Positions 22,016 through 33,654 of a stretch of 64,000 bases of DNA are shown one piece after another. The stretch is from the NCBI GenBank assembly GCA_036873135.1, contig JAPTYO010000022.1, positions 4,460,979 through 4,524,978 on the forward strand, written 5' to 3'. The notes beneath the pieces are model-generated. The model saw only the letters and a program-made list of their open reading frames with translations, was not told the DNA's origin and ran no database searches. Source of the stretch: Clarkia xantiana subsp. parviflora. Its lineage: Eukaryota; Streptophyta; Magnoliopsida; Myrtales; Onagraceae. The position numbers and the translations under genes were made by a program. The first letter of the stretch is position 1; each line of letters opens with the position of its first letter.

Positions 22016-23071
22016 GAAGCCGAACCTTAGACTTACCACGAAGTCGTAAACTCTTCCGAGAGACCTCTATGAAAAGAGGCAATCAATAGTGAAATTGAAT
22101 CCATCTTGCAGAACCAGACTTGGGAGCTGGTGGTTCTTCCGCCCAGAGGCAATCCGTTAGGCTACAAGTGGATATTCAAACGTAAAATGAAAGAAGATGG
22201 ATCAATTGATAATTACAAAGTCCGGGTTGTCATAAAAGATTATAGACAAAAGGAAGGACTGGATTATTTTGATACATATTCTCCAGTAACTAGAATCACA
22301 TCCATAAGGATGGTACTTGCTATTACAACTTTGCGAAATCTAGAAGTACATCAAATGGATGTGGAAACAGGTTTTTTAAATGGAGATTTAGAGAAAGAAA
22401 TCTACATGGAACAACCTGAGGGTTCCACAACGTGAGGGAAGGAAAAGAAAGTCTGTAAACTTGTCTAATCTTCGTATGGTTTAAAACAGGCGCCTAAACA
22501 ATGGCTTTATAAATTTGACAGCGTTTTATTGGAGAAATGTTTAAAAATAAATAAGTATGACAAAAATTTTACGTTGATGACATTGTAATCGTTTGGAAAT
22601 AACGATGAGGTAGTCCAGTCCACTGGACATATGTTGAATTTGAATATTGACATAAAATACATGGATCTTGTCGATATGATCTTTGGATTAAAACTCATTA
22701 GATCATCGGAAGGTCTCATTCTAAGTCAAACTCATTATATTGACAAGATTTTTGATAAATTCAAAAAAGATGACAAGAACGAGGTCACTACTCCAATAGA
22801 TACGAGTAAGTATTTTTCGAAGAACAAGGGAGAATGTTTTTCCCAAATTGAGTACACTCGGATTATTGGAAGTGTCATGTACTTAATGTCATGCACTAGA
22901 CCAGATATCGCTCACGTTGTAAGTGTATTGAGTCGATACACGAGAAATCCTAGTGTTGACCATTGGAACGGGGTAATCGGGTTACTTAGGTATCTGAGAC
23001 ATACTCATAATCATGGTCTACACTATACAAGATATCCTTCTGTGATAGAAGGTTGTAGTGATGCGAACTAG
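22016..23071 (+). pseudogene. Copia reverse transcriptase and RNase H remnant
   Basis: The first frame (22106-22435) reads NQTWELVVLPPRGNPLGYKW, then IFKRKMKEDGSI, YRQKEGLDYFDTYSPVTRIT and HQMDVETGFLNGDLEKEIYM, the N-terminal half of a Ty1/Copia reverse transcriptase. A stop follows GSTT, then KLV-stop-SSYGLKQAPKQW. The region that should carry the YVDD active site (about 22540-22620) is deleted or scrambled. The RT thumb and RNase H start reappear at 22631-23071 ([58 protein letters not shown]). Enzyme activity is lost. Confidence 0.85.
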
Positions 23072-23529
23072 ATATCTGATTCAAGAACAATTGAGAATGT
23101 TTTCTCAAAATAGACACTACCACTTTGAGTATGAGTGGTACGTTTTCACCTTACGAGGTGCAATAATGTCGTCGAAAATCCTCAAAACGAACAGTCATAG
23201 CCAGATCGACAATAAAGTCTGAGTTATTGCAGTGGAGAAATGTGCCGAAGAGGTAGAATGACAATGCCACTTTCTCGGGAATTTTACTAATTGGTCAAAA
23301 ACATCTGTTAGTGCAAAGATTGATGAAAACATCGGTTAAACCGAGCATAGTAATTACAAATTACTTAATTAAAATCACACTTTACGCAAAGCTTCTAATG
23401 ATTCGTAAGGAGAACTCAGAGTCGTGATGATGCTCTTGAGACATAGAATCACCTATGCGAGTGAGAAGTGGGGCCGCTTCGAAAGGAATTGTTGATGGCG
23501 CAATTCTTTGAAACGCTTGCAGAACCAGG

Positions 23530-24271
23530 TGATGGGTTTCGCTATAGCCGTTAGGCCCTTTAACGACGAATAAATGGTGAATAGGCCCATTGGGCCCTAA
23601 AAGAGGTCAAGAAGACCAATGCGAAGGGTCCCGACAAGAGGAGCCTCGACGGTGAGAGGTCCCGACAAGGTCGGTCCCGATATGCGAGCTGGACGCTCCC
23701 GACGATATGCCTTTAAGTAGGCCCCGATGATATGCCTTTAAGTAGGCCCTGATGTTGAATCCCTGAGAATGTTGGCCCTGTCACGATGACGAGGGGCCCC
23801 GAGCGGTGACTTAATGAGATAACTCTGGAGTCCCCGATATTGGTCGAGACTTGCTATCAGAGGTTGAGGCCGACTATCAGAGTAGTGAGGAAGAAGCCCG
23901 AGATAAGCGAGATCGTTGCCGAGATAAGCGGGATCGTGGCCGAGATAAGCGGGATCGTGGCCGAGATAAGCGGGATCTGGCCGAGATAAGCGGGATCGTG
24001 GCCGAGATAAGCGGAACGTGGGCTAACTGCCCCAGCGGTTCATCAGGTAACTGAGGTAACTCTTCTATAAAAGGGCAGAAGTTACCTCAGATCACACACG
24101 ATTACATACTCATACTATTGCTTGCTTTTTCCTGCCACGAGATTCTCATTTAAGCATCGGAGAGGGATTCTGGGTCACCGCCCGGTCTATTCCCCTCTTG
24201 CAGGATTACGTGGAGCGAAGGACCTTGGATTTCCGTCAAGACCGTACCGGAGTTCCACCCGTGATCCAACA
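23530..24271 (+). repeat. 5' LTR of Tat A
   Basis: 742 bp, TG...CA. It contains two copies of GATATGCCTTTAAGTAGGCC near 23706-23755, a 21-bp minisatellite (23885-24020), a TATA box TATAAAA at 24066-24072, then GCATCGGAGAGGG and CCCCTCTTGCAGG near the R/U5 region. Compared with the 3' LTR it has a 17-bp insertion near 23665 and two more minisatellite units. Confidence 0.95.
23885..24020. repeat. 21-bp minisatellite in the LTR of Tat A
   Basis: About six copies of GCCGAGATAAGCGGGATCGTG, one of which has lost bases (GATCTG). The 3' LTR carries about four copies (34010-34100), so the copy number changed after insertion or during reverse transcription. Element B lacks the array. Confidence 0.9.
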
Positions 24272-24290
24272 TTGGCGCCGTCTGTGGGAA
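24272..24290 (+). promoter_or_regulatory. Primer-binding site of Tat A
   Basis: TTGGCGCCGTCTGTGGGAA directly follows the LTR end CCAACA. The same site is at 41588-41606 in element B. Confidence 0.85.
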
Positions 24291-24308
24291 AGGCAACGAA
24301 AAGCAACA

Positions 24309-26620
24309 ATGACTTCTACTCGTTCAAGGGCGGCTGGCAAGAAGAAACAAGGACAATCTGGTGGTTCCCGTCACCCTGCTGGAACTTTGAATTCGGGGCC
24401 GCCGGAGCGTGCTGTGGACCAAAATCCCCCTGCTGAGGTTTCCCGAACAGGGGGGCACAACGAAGTTCTTGAGGATACTGCTAGACACCAAGAGAATAGG
24501 GAGGAGGATGCTCCTCCAAATGCGGACCTGGCGAAGGCTGTGGCGGATGCCATGCCGATGTTCTTGGAGGCCATGGAGGCTCTCCTAGAGCGGAGAGAGG
24601 CTACCAAGAAGCAGGAGGAGGTGCCTCCGCCGAGGGAGGTTCAGAATGTACAGGATGCCCAACCCAGAAACCAGGACAAGGGTAAGGAGCCCGCTCAGTC
24701 GGAGAGATTTGTGATCGATGGGCCTGGACCGGTGCAGCATAGGACCATTCCTCTTAATGGTCCAATCACCCCAACCAGGTGGTGAAGATCGTAAACATCT
24801 GCATGGGGGACCAGAAGCAGATGATGTCGGAACTGAGGGATCGATCCACCCATCCCTTTGTTCCCCGATTGATAGACACCCTCGCCCCGCCAGGGCTGGG
24901 TATCCCCACAATTAAGGAGTATGATGGCGAGGGAGATCCAGTTCGTCATGTCCAGAAGCACCTCATGGCTTGTCTAGGCAGAGCCCCGAATGACGATATT
25001 GTGTGTGTGTTATTCCCAGGTACACTGGGTGAGAGGGCCCTGACGTGGTTCTTCAGCCTACCCCCAGGATGCATCTCCAGCTGGGCTGATATGCACGACC
25101 GTTTTATTCAGCAGTACCAGGGTCGTCGGCGCCTCTTGAAGAGCGTGAGGTCCCTAGCCCAGGCGGTGCAGAGGCCCGACGAATTGCTGGCACATTATTA
25201 CCAGCGGTACACTGCTAGCGTGGCTGAGATTGATGAGGAGATATCAGAGGGAGATACTATTCGCACCTTCCTTCGGAACCTGACAGCCCCCTATGGTTCC
25301 GACATGATGCACAGTGTGGCTGAGAAGGTTGTGTGGAACATGGAGGCGCTGCAAAAGAGGGTGAAGCAGCAAATCGATGTACAGGAGTCGAAGATAGCTG
25401 CTGGAGAGCTTGATCCTCCGAAGTCAAATAAGGGGAAGCAGTCGTTCAAACCATTGGATGACCATAAGCGGAAGGACAAATCCGAAGGCAGTCGGAGTCG
25501 AGGTCGTTCTGATCGAAGGGAGGACAGACGTCCCCCGAGGAAGGACAAGCGGGAGGACTACCACATTCCTCTCAATAGTTCCATGGCTGAGGTGTTAATG
25601 GTGATGGATCGACAGGGTATCTCCAGGTACCCCCCGAAGAAGGAGGGAGAATTTTTGGGATCCCGCACCGATCGTTACTGTCGGTTTCACCGAGCCAGCG
25701 GTCACGACACTAACCATTGTCGGGAGTTGAAGAAGGAAATCGAAAAGCTGATCCAGAAGGGGAAGCTTAAGGAGTTTGTGGCTGAGAGGCGGTGTCGATC
25801 CCGCTCCCGATCTCGATCGCGGTCCCATTCCCGATTCCGCAATCGGTCCCCAAAGAAGAAGAAGTTGGAGCCAGAGTCTTCTGGTGCCCGTAAGGAGAAG
25901 CGGGGCACCATTAATGTGATTCATGGAGGATTGGCAGCAGGAGGTGATACTACAGCCTCTCGGGAGGTCTATGCCTCTAGAATTTCCGCTGCTGTGGTGC
26001 TGGGCAAGAGGTCCCGATCCTGGACTGCGAAGGAAGAGATGGTGATTTCCTTTTCAGCGGAGGATCTGGTAGGTGTGGAGACTCCCCACGATGACGCTTT
26101 GGTCGTGACCCTGGACGTGGATGGGTACGAGATGAAGCGAATTTTGATCCACGGAGGGAGCTCCTCTGATATTCTGTTTATGGACGCGCTGGAAGCCATG
26201 GGGAAGACGAAGAAGGATCTGAAGCAGGTGAACTTCCCGATGGTTGGATTCTCTGGTTTTACCTCCTATCCGCTGGGAATGATCACCTTAACAATGGAGT
26301 TCGGTAGTGGGTGGAAAGCGGAGAGGAGGAATATGGAGTTCGTGGTGGTTGAGTCCGCGGGGGCTTATAATGCGATTATCGGGAGAACTACCATCAACCT
26401 CCTGATGGCAGTTGCCTCGACTGTTCACCAGAAGATGAAGTTCCCGACTGACCACGGAGTCGAGGAGGTCAAGGGCGACCAGGTGGCTTCCAGGAAGTGC
26501 TATGTTAATGCCACCCGAAGGAGAAGACGGGAGGCTATGACTATCCTCCAGACCGATTCTGATCCCAGAGAGGAGTTTGGGCGTCCCGCCCCTATGGGAT
26601 TTGAAGGAATTCGAGATTGA
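24309..26620 (+). pseudogene. Tat A Gag and protease
   Basis: The start chosen is the first Met after the primer site (MTSTRSRAAGKKKQG). A basic, Glu-rich N-terminus leads to FVIDGPGPVQHRTIPLNGP. A one-C deletion near 24770 moves the frame into 24779-26620. That frame gives the capsid-like core (ALTWFFSLPPGCISSWADMH; DTIRTFLRNLTAPYG), a Cys/His knuckle YCRFHRASGHDTNHC (about 25677), an Arg/Ser-dipeptide tract (about 25790-25850) and the retropepsin domain (about 26080-26500). The protease active site reads ILIHGGSSSDIL: the catalytic Asp seen in B (ILIDGG) and T1 (ILVDGG) is His here. The product would form the particle and process the polyprotein; this copy should do neither. Confidence 0.88.
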
Positions 26621-29600
26621 CGGGCCTCAGAGGAAGGTGAAAATCGGGTCCGCCCTGTCTGACGAGAGGGCCCGAGAATTGATTGAGCTGCTGAAGGAGT
26701 TTAATGAGCTATTTGCCTGGTCCCCGAGCGACATGCCAGGAATCAGCCCCGATGTGATTGAGCATGAGTTGAAGATTGATCCCACGATCAAGCCTATCGC
26801 GCAGAAAAGGCGTCCGATGGGCGCAGACAAGAAAATCGCGATCCAGCAGGAGGTGGGCAGGTTGCTCGATGCTGGATTTATCAAGGAGCTCCGATTCCAC
26901 ACTTGGGTCGCCAACCCGGTCCTGGTGAAGAAGAGCAATGGGAAATGGCGGATGTGTGTTGATTTCCGCGACTTGAATAAGGCTTGCCCGAAGGATTGTT
27001 ACCCGCTTCCGAGGATCGACCAGTTGGTGGATGCTACGTTGGGACATGAATTGCTGAGCTTCATGGATGCTTACTATGGCTATAATCAGATCAAGATGGC
27101 TAAGGAGGATGCCCCCACACTGCTTTTTATGCTGATAGTGACATCTATCACTACGATGTCATGCCCTTTGGATTAATCAATGCCGGGGCAACTTATCAAC
27201 GGATGGTGAACAAGCTGTTCGTGGACATGCTGGGGAAAACCATGGAGGCTTACGTAGAAGATATGCTGGTGAAGTCCCGACAGGCCGAGGATCATGTTCA
27301 CAACTTAGCCACGGCTTTCGAGCGGATGAGGCTTCATCAAGTTCGCTTGAACCCGACCAAATGTGCTTTCGGAGTGCACTCAGGGAAGTTTTTGGGCTTT
27401 ATGGTAAGCCAAAGGGGAATTGAAGTGAATCCTGAGAAGTTGAGGGCAATTGAGGAGATGCAGTCTCCGATAAATCATCGGGAGGTGCAAGTGCTGAATG
27501 GTCGACTAGCTGCAATGAATCGCTTCCTGTCTAAGGCGAGTGACCGATCCATGCCATTTTTTGAAGTGTTGAGGGCCAATAAGAAGTTTGAGTGGACTGC
27601 CAAGTGTGAAGAGGCATTCCAGGCACTCAAGCAACACCTTCGCACCCTCCCGCCGTTGGCAAAACCGATCCCAGACGAGCCGCTCTATCTATATTTCTCT
27701 ATCTATATTTGGATGTTTCTGAGTTTTCTATTAGCTCTGTGTTAATGAAGATAGTCGAGGGTAATCAAGTCCCCGTTTATTATGTAAGCAAGGCGTTTGC
27801 CAAATCTGAAATGAATTATCCCGCCGTTGAGAAGTATCTTTTTGCGTTGATCATTACTGCTCGGAAGCTGAGGCCTTACTTCCATGCGCATGAGATTACT
27901 GTGTTGACAAATCATCCTTTGAAGCATTTTTTGAACCGACCTGATGCGTCGGGGAGATTAGTGAAGTGGACAGTCGAACTTAGTGAGTTTCGCATTCACT
28001 TTGCTCCGAGAACGGCTATTAAGGGCCGGGCGTTGGAGGATTTCATAGCAGAGTCTACAGCCCCCGATCTGGAAGAAGCGGGCCCTGTAGAGGGGGCAAT
28101 TATGGAGGTCCCGATAGCAGAGCAACCAGAAATGGCAGAGCAATCAGAACAGCCAAATGAGGAAAATACTTGGGAAATGTACACTGATGGCTCTTCGAGT
28201 TCAGACGGATCAGGAGCAGGGTTCGTACTAATACCACCAGGCGGGGGTGAGCCCCTTCGATACGCTTTGGCCTTAACGTTTAGAGCCACCAACAATGAAG
28301 CTGAGTATGAGGCTCTTATCACAGGCCTCAAAATCGCCAAAGGTACGGGAGTTGGTCACTTAAGAGTGAAATGTGATGCTGGCCTGATTGTGAATCAAGT
28401 CCAAGGACGATATGAGGCAAAGAGCCTGATGATGAGAAAGTACCTTCGCGAGGTGCAAGTTTTGAAGGAGAGTTTCAAAAGTTTTGATATTGAAGCAATC
28501 CCGAGGGAGGAAAATACGGAAGCGGATGCCTTGAGTAAATTTGCCTTGGGGGAACCCCTCGAGGAAAATCGGAAGATGCGCTTCTTGGAGAAGGTGATCT
28601 TGTCGACCACCGATCCATCGGAGGTATGTGCCATTGAAGTAGGATCGGAGGAGGAGCCCACTTGGATGACCCCGATAGTCGCGTATCTGACCACGGGGGC
28701 AGTCCCCGATGATGGAGTAGTAGCTGACAGGATACGTCGGATCGCAGTTAATTACGTGGTGGTGGACAATCAGCTATACAAGAAGGGGTGGTTCTCAACT
28801 CCTTACTTGAAATGCGTGGCTGAGCCCGACGCAAATCGGATCCTTAGGGAGGTGCATGAAGGGGTCGCGGCTTGTCACGAAGGTGCCCGATCCATTGCGA
28901 GGAAAGTGCTGAATTTGGGCTATTACTGGCCTTCGATGAGCAAGGAGGCGACGTTATTAGTCCGATCTTGTGACGCGTGCCAGAAGTATGCCACGAATAT
29001 CGTGGCTCCGGCTGCTAATCTGATGTCCATCAAGAGTGCTTGGCCCTTTGCGCAGTGGGGTATCAATTTGCTGGGACCCCTCCCACAAGCACAAGGTCAG
29101 TGTAAATATTTGCTTGAAGCCATTGATTATTTCTCAAAATGGATAGAAGCTAAGGTGTTGGCCAAGACAACGGGGAACCAAATCGTCAAGTTTCTCCAAC
29201 CCATATTATATCTAGATACAGGATTCCTAAGGTGTTGATCAGCGATAATGGTCCTCCATTTAACGGGGCTCAAGTGAAGGAGTATCTGGAGGAACTGAAT
29301 ATCGAGCATCGGACAACCTCTGTCCATCATGCTCAAACTAATGGACAGGTGGAGCCAGCCAACAAAATCGTGATGGATGGCCTGAAGAAAAGGGTCTATG
29401 CTTTGAAGGGCAAATGGCTGAACGAGCTGGAAAATGTGCTTTGGTTGTTAGAACGACACCCAAACGATCAATTGGGGAGACTCCGTTTGGCCTTGTTTAT
29501 GGCACGGAGGCCGTTGCTCCCGTGGAAATAGCTGTGGCGTCCCATCGGATGAGGTATTACGAGCCTTTGACAAATGATGAAATGAGACGTCTGGAACTGG

Positions 29601-29896
29601 ACTTGCTCGAGGAAAAGAGGCGGGATGCTGATGAAGTCCATGCTCGAATGCGTTTGGCGACGGCCAGATATTACAATCGGCGAGTTAAGTCCCGAAAATT
29701 CTTCATCGGAGAGCTGGTTTGGCGTCGGAACGAGTTCACCCTTTTGGATCGGATCAACAAGATGTCGCCAAAATGGGAAGGACCTTATAAGGTCGTGGGG
29801 ATGCCGGCTCCAAATGCGTATAAGTTGGAAGACCTCGATGGTAGAGTATTGAAGCATTCTTTCAGTGGTGAACACTTGAAGAAATGTCATGTTTGA
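26577..29896 (+). pseudogene. Tat A Pol: RT, RNase H, archaeal-type RNase H, integrase
   Basis: The domains in order are RT (26640-27600; WVANPVLVKKSNGKWRMCVD), first RNase H (27700-28060; VYYVSKAFAKSEMNYPAVEK), second archaeal-type RNase H (28170-28560; WEMYTDGSSSSDGSGAGFV), integrase zinc finger (28850-29010; H-H and SCDACQKY) and core (29040-29380), and a C-terminal domain ending HSFSGEHLKKCHV. The frame breaks at a C-run near 27112, near 27690, near 29205 and near 29450. Catalytic changes compared with B are RT YVED for YVDD and integrase GINLLGP for GIDLVGP, so the first integrase Asp is lost. SDNGPPFNG and the downstream Glu remain. Confidence 0.9.
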
Positions 29897-30245
29897 GATT
29901 AAGTCACCTTTAATGGTGCACGATGTCATTAAGTCGCCTTCAGTGGTGCACGATGTTATTAAGTCGCCTTAAGTGGTGCAAGTTATCTATCGTTTGATTC
30001 GATGTAAGCATATTTTGAGCCACCAATGAATAAAGAGGTTACTTCCGATCAGGTTGTTCTTAGATTTATTCTAAGTGTTGTGAAGTCGCCTTAAGTGGTG
30101 CAAGTTGTTAAGTCGCCTTAGGTGGTGCGTTGTTCTTAGATTTATTCTAAGTGTTGTGAAGTCGCCTTAAGTGGTGCAAGTTGTTAAGTCGCCTTAGGTG
30201 GTGCGTGGTTCTTAGATTTATTCTAAGTATAATTAAGTCGCTTTG
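29895..30245. repeat. Tandem repeat at the pol/antisense junction of Tat A
   Basis: Units built on TTAAGTCGCCTTAAGTGGTGCA, partly grouped into longer repeats with GTTCTTAGATTTATTCTAAG. Each short unit can pair CGCC with GGTG around TTAAGT. It fills the space between the Pol stop (29896) and the antisense gene stop (30336). Confidence 0.88.
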
Positions 30246-30335
30246 TGAAGTGCAATGATAATCGGAACCAAAAAAGATATGATATTATAAAGATCTGCGA
30301 GGTTCAGAAATTACAAGGACTGTAAAGATAAAGCA

Positions 30336-33134
30336 TTAAACTTGGTCCTTGTCGGCATCAGCGGGAGCAGGATCCACGAGATCTGTGGCAGAAGGCTCCA
30401 CAGGTTCAACTGCTGGAGGGTCGATTATCGGGGAATCAACTGTCGGGGGATCGGCACTTGGAAGCTCCGCCATGTCTTCAACACCCGCGGGAGTGTTGCC
30501 CTCATCACTCTCCTCCGAGAGGTCGAAGTACCTCTTCGCAAAGGGGGCGAGAGTCGCAGACTTGTCGAAGCTAATGGCGTCGCCATACTCCAGGTGGAGC
30601 TCCTCGACCACATTGAAGTGGGTGTTCTCCACCTCCGCGGTGCAGAATTTCACCGCGTCAGCTTGGAAGTCCTCGGAGCCCCGATAATCTTCCCGACCCT
30701 TGGTTTCAGCCTCGGCCAGTTTAGCAGGGACCTCAGCAAGTTCCCGCTCCAATCTCACCTTGGCGTCTTCCAGAGCCTTCTTCTCGAGGACAAGTCTGTC
30801 CCGAGCCTCCGCCTCCTTCTTCTGCTCCTGCTGCTCCCGCTTGAGCAGCCCCTCGAAGTCCTGAACCCGCTTTTGGAGGTCCCGAGTCTTTCCATTGAGG
30901 ATGGCCTGCTCCTTAGCCAATTTCCCCCTCGAAGACTCGGAGGCGGCGAGATCCTCCTCGAGCTTGGCTACAACCTCGGGGGCCCCCTTGGCCCGCTCCT
31001 GCTCCAACGCCTCCTCGAAGGCCATAATGTACCCGAAGCAGCGGTTTATATCCGCCAGCTCCTGCGAGGAAAAGAAGAAAAGGTTAGCACATGAGTATAT
31101 TGCCTTATCGATTAAAGAGAGAAAAGAGGAACTTTACCTCTACCTGACGGATAGCCATTCCACGGATATCCGCGCGGACGTCCTCCTGATCCATGGTGAG
31201 CGGAAGCCTCAAAGATGGCAGAATAGAGCCTGCCACCAAATGAAGACCCAGCTCCGGGTATGTGTCACCTTGTCGGAGCTGTACTCCTTGCAGCGTCTGG
31301 ATCGGGGTCCAAGGAGCCGCCTTTTGGTCGGGGTCGTAGACCTTGTAGAAGCTCCCGTCCAAGGGGAGAGGAGGAGGGCCGACTGGAGTCGTGGAGGTGC
31401 GCATCTCCGAGTCGCCCTGGGACCCGGAGGGAGTTAGGCTGTGGATGGGCGACTGCTGCTGCAAAGGAGGTGAGGGGGGCAGCCCCCCGGAGGTTGGCTT
31501 CAGCGGGGACTGCCTCGTTCTCCGACGATGAATTAAGGCGAGGCCCTCGTCCGTCTCCTCGGAAGATTCCAGATCTTCCACCCGACGAAACTGATCGCCC
31601 GTCGGGGTTTCTCCAGCCCCCGATCCCATCGGGGCAGGGAGTTGAGGGAAACCCTCTCCAACTCGAGCACCGGAAAGTGGTGCCCCTGCTGAAACTTCAG
31701 CCCCCGACTGAGTTCCCGATTGACCTGCACCTAGAGGATGAATTGCTTCAGAAAGATAGTCAGGAAGTTGGTTAGGGTCCTTACACCAAATGACGCGCAG
31801 AGAGACGTATTGATCTTTCCCGTGGTAGTTGTAGTAACCCGCTTTGAGGATGCGGGGAGTTTCCCCTCGGAGGATGCGTTTGATCTCCTTGATTCGGGCC
31901 TCCTTGATGGAGGGGATCAACTCCTTAGGAACTTGCTTCCTCTATGATTTAATAGCTAGGCGGAGCTGTTTACCTTCTTCAGCATTTTGGACATTGAAGA
32001 GTCTGTCCACCTCCTCTACTCGGGCCCGCTTAGTCCTCTCCGCGGAGGGAGATGCCGACGAAGCGAGGGCCTTCTTTGCCGACTTCGTCTTCCGCGCGGG
32101 GCGCTGGACAGCGTCGGTCTCCCCCTGCTTAAGGATGAGATTGGTCAGCAGTGATACCTTCTTAGCTGCAAACAATGGAAAACATAGACATGGTTAGAAA
32201 CGTTACCCAAGGAACCATATTGCAGGGGCCGTCGTGGAGTTAACCCCCAGAGATTATATCGAGGAGGCTGATCCCGGCATTCACCAGGTCCCGCTCCGTT
32301 AGGGAGTTAGCATCGAGGGGAGTGTAGGACTCCCCCCCAACGGTAAAGCTGGATGCAGTGAAGGATCTGAAAATCTTCATCAGAGTAAGTGTGATAAGCG
32401 GGAGGAGAGTCCACTTCCACCTCCCATCAGGGCCATGGGATGGAACTGTTCTTAATAAAGAAGTAGCTCCTCTTCCACCCGCTATTGTCGGACCCTGTGT
32501 CGATGAGGAGCCCCCGACCCTTGACAACCTTCCAGGTGTTGCTGGTCCAACTGCACCTCGCAAGTTGCTGCTTATTCCACTTGGGCATCCGAGGATAAAA
32601 GACGCAAACCCCAGCCTCATTGCACTTCATCCCGTAGAAAGTTCGGAAGAGTTGGAGGCTGTAGACCCATTTCTGTCGGAAGCAGAGGACTTGAAAAGCG
32701 TTCCACACGCGGATGGCATGTGGGGAGAAGGTAGTTGGATGCGTCTTGTAGTGGGTGCACATCTCAACCAAATTCCCGCAAAAGGGGAATCGGATCCCTG
32801 CCGATATTTGTCCAGTAGAGACAAATATCTCCCCTTCCTCGGGACGAGTAACCACAGGGTCACCCGAGGCACGGTGTCGAGAATAAGGGAGGCGAGGCTC
32901 CCAGGTTTGGGTAATGCATCCTTCTCGGAGAGCTGCATCATAGGCAGTCACCGAGATTTCGTTGGGAGCGTAATCGAAGTTGAAGGGTTTTCTCCCCTCA
33001 GAACTGGATCCGCTGTCTGAAAATTAGACATGGCAAGAAAAGCCGTAGTGGGTTTTCGGGAAAAATGCAAGCAAACTGATCGAAGGTAAGGGAAAGGCTA
33101 CGCTAACATCAGAGAAGGAATTCTTACCAGACAT
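30336..33134 (-). pseudogene. Tat antisense gene of element A (spliced, one nonsense codon)
   Basis: This is an unknown protein encoded opposite to gag-pol. ATG at 33134 is followed by a 7-base first coding exon and GTAAG; intron 1 is 33017-33127. Exon 2 gives the conserved domain (GIRFPFCGNLVEMC; PHAIRVWNAFQVLC; FYPRMPKWNKQQLARC; WKVVKGRGLLID). Then come a basic segment (LLTNLILKQGETDAVQRPAR), a Pro/Ser/Gly-rich middle with YYNYHGKDQY, and a Glu/Lys-rich coiled coil at 31025-30600 (LAASESSRGKLAKEQAILNG). The acidic Pro-rich tail ends at 30336. The only clear lesion I see is TGA in place of Arg after SSIPWP (about 32427), where B keeps Arg. Additional and antisense ORFs are known in Tat elements such as Grande and Retand. 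The N-terminal domain may be the 'gypsy-type transposon' Pfam family. Its role is unknown. Confidence 0.75.
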
Positions 33135-33280
33135 GGTGAATTGAAGCGAGAGGATGATCTTGATGGTCGCTGGAATGCTGATCGGAAAACAGGAAGCCGG
33201 GGAAGAACTTGTGCTTTTGAAGTTATAGAGCTTTTGAAATTGCAGAAACGGTAAAAGAAGAACAGTGCACCGGATTAGGG

Positions 33281-33287
33281 TTTTATA
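33281..33287 (-). promoter_or_regulatory. TATA box of the antisense gene (Tat A)
   Basis: On the minus strand CTCTATAAAACCCTAATCC lies 147 bp upstream of the antisense ATG. Element B has CTCCTATAAATCCCC at almost the same distance (149 bp). This suggests the gene has its own promoter inside the element's 3' region, facing away from the 3' LTR. Confidence 0.6.
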
Positions 33288-33654
33288 GAGGAAGGGAAAG
33301 TCGAAAGGACCTTCTAATCTGGATCGTCGAAGGCGAAGCGTTTCAACTGAGCCGTTGAGATAAAAGGGGGCAGAATGGAAAGAGACGTTAATGATGAAAC
33401 GGCCTGAAAAGTGCTTTTTCAGAAAAATCAGGCACGAGTGCCAAAACCGTCGCTTCGTCACCTGCTGCATTTAATGGCCGAGTAATCGAGGAGTTTTTCG
33501 GATTTGGTGACTATTCTCGAGGCATCGAGGGATCGTGGACGAGAAGATCCGTACCAATAAATTTTGTCAAGGATAAAACCTCCGATACCGATATCGGGAG
33601 GTCGGGAGTTGAAAGACAAGACGAACTGTAAGTCCCTCATGTCTTAGTGGCAAA

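Noticed and set aside
27108..27118. Programmed ribosomal frameshift inside RT
   Set aside because: The site lies in the middle of an enzyme domain and is a C homopolymer, and A and B differ in run length. Indel slippage is simpler, so it is listed only as a low-interest check.
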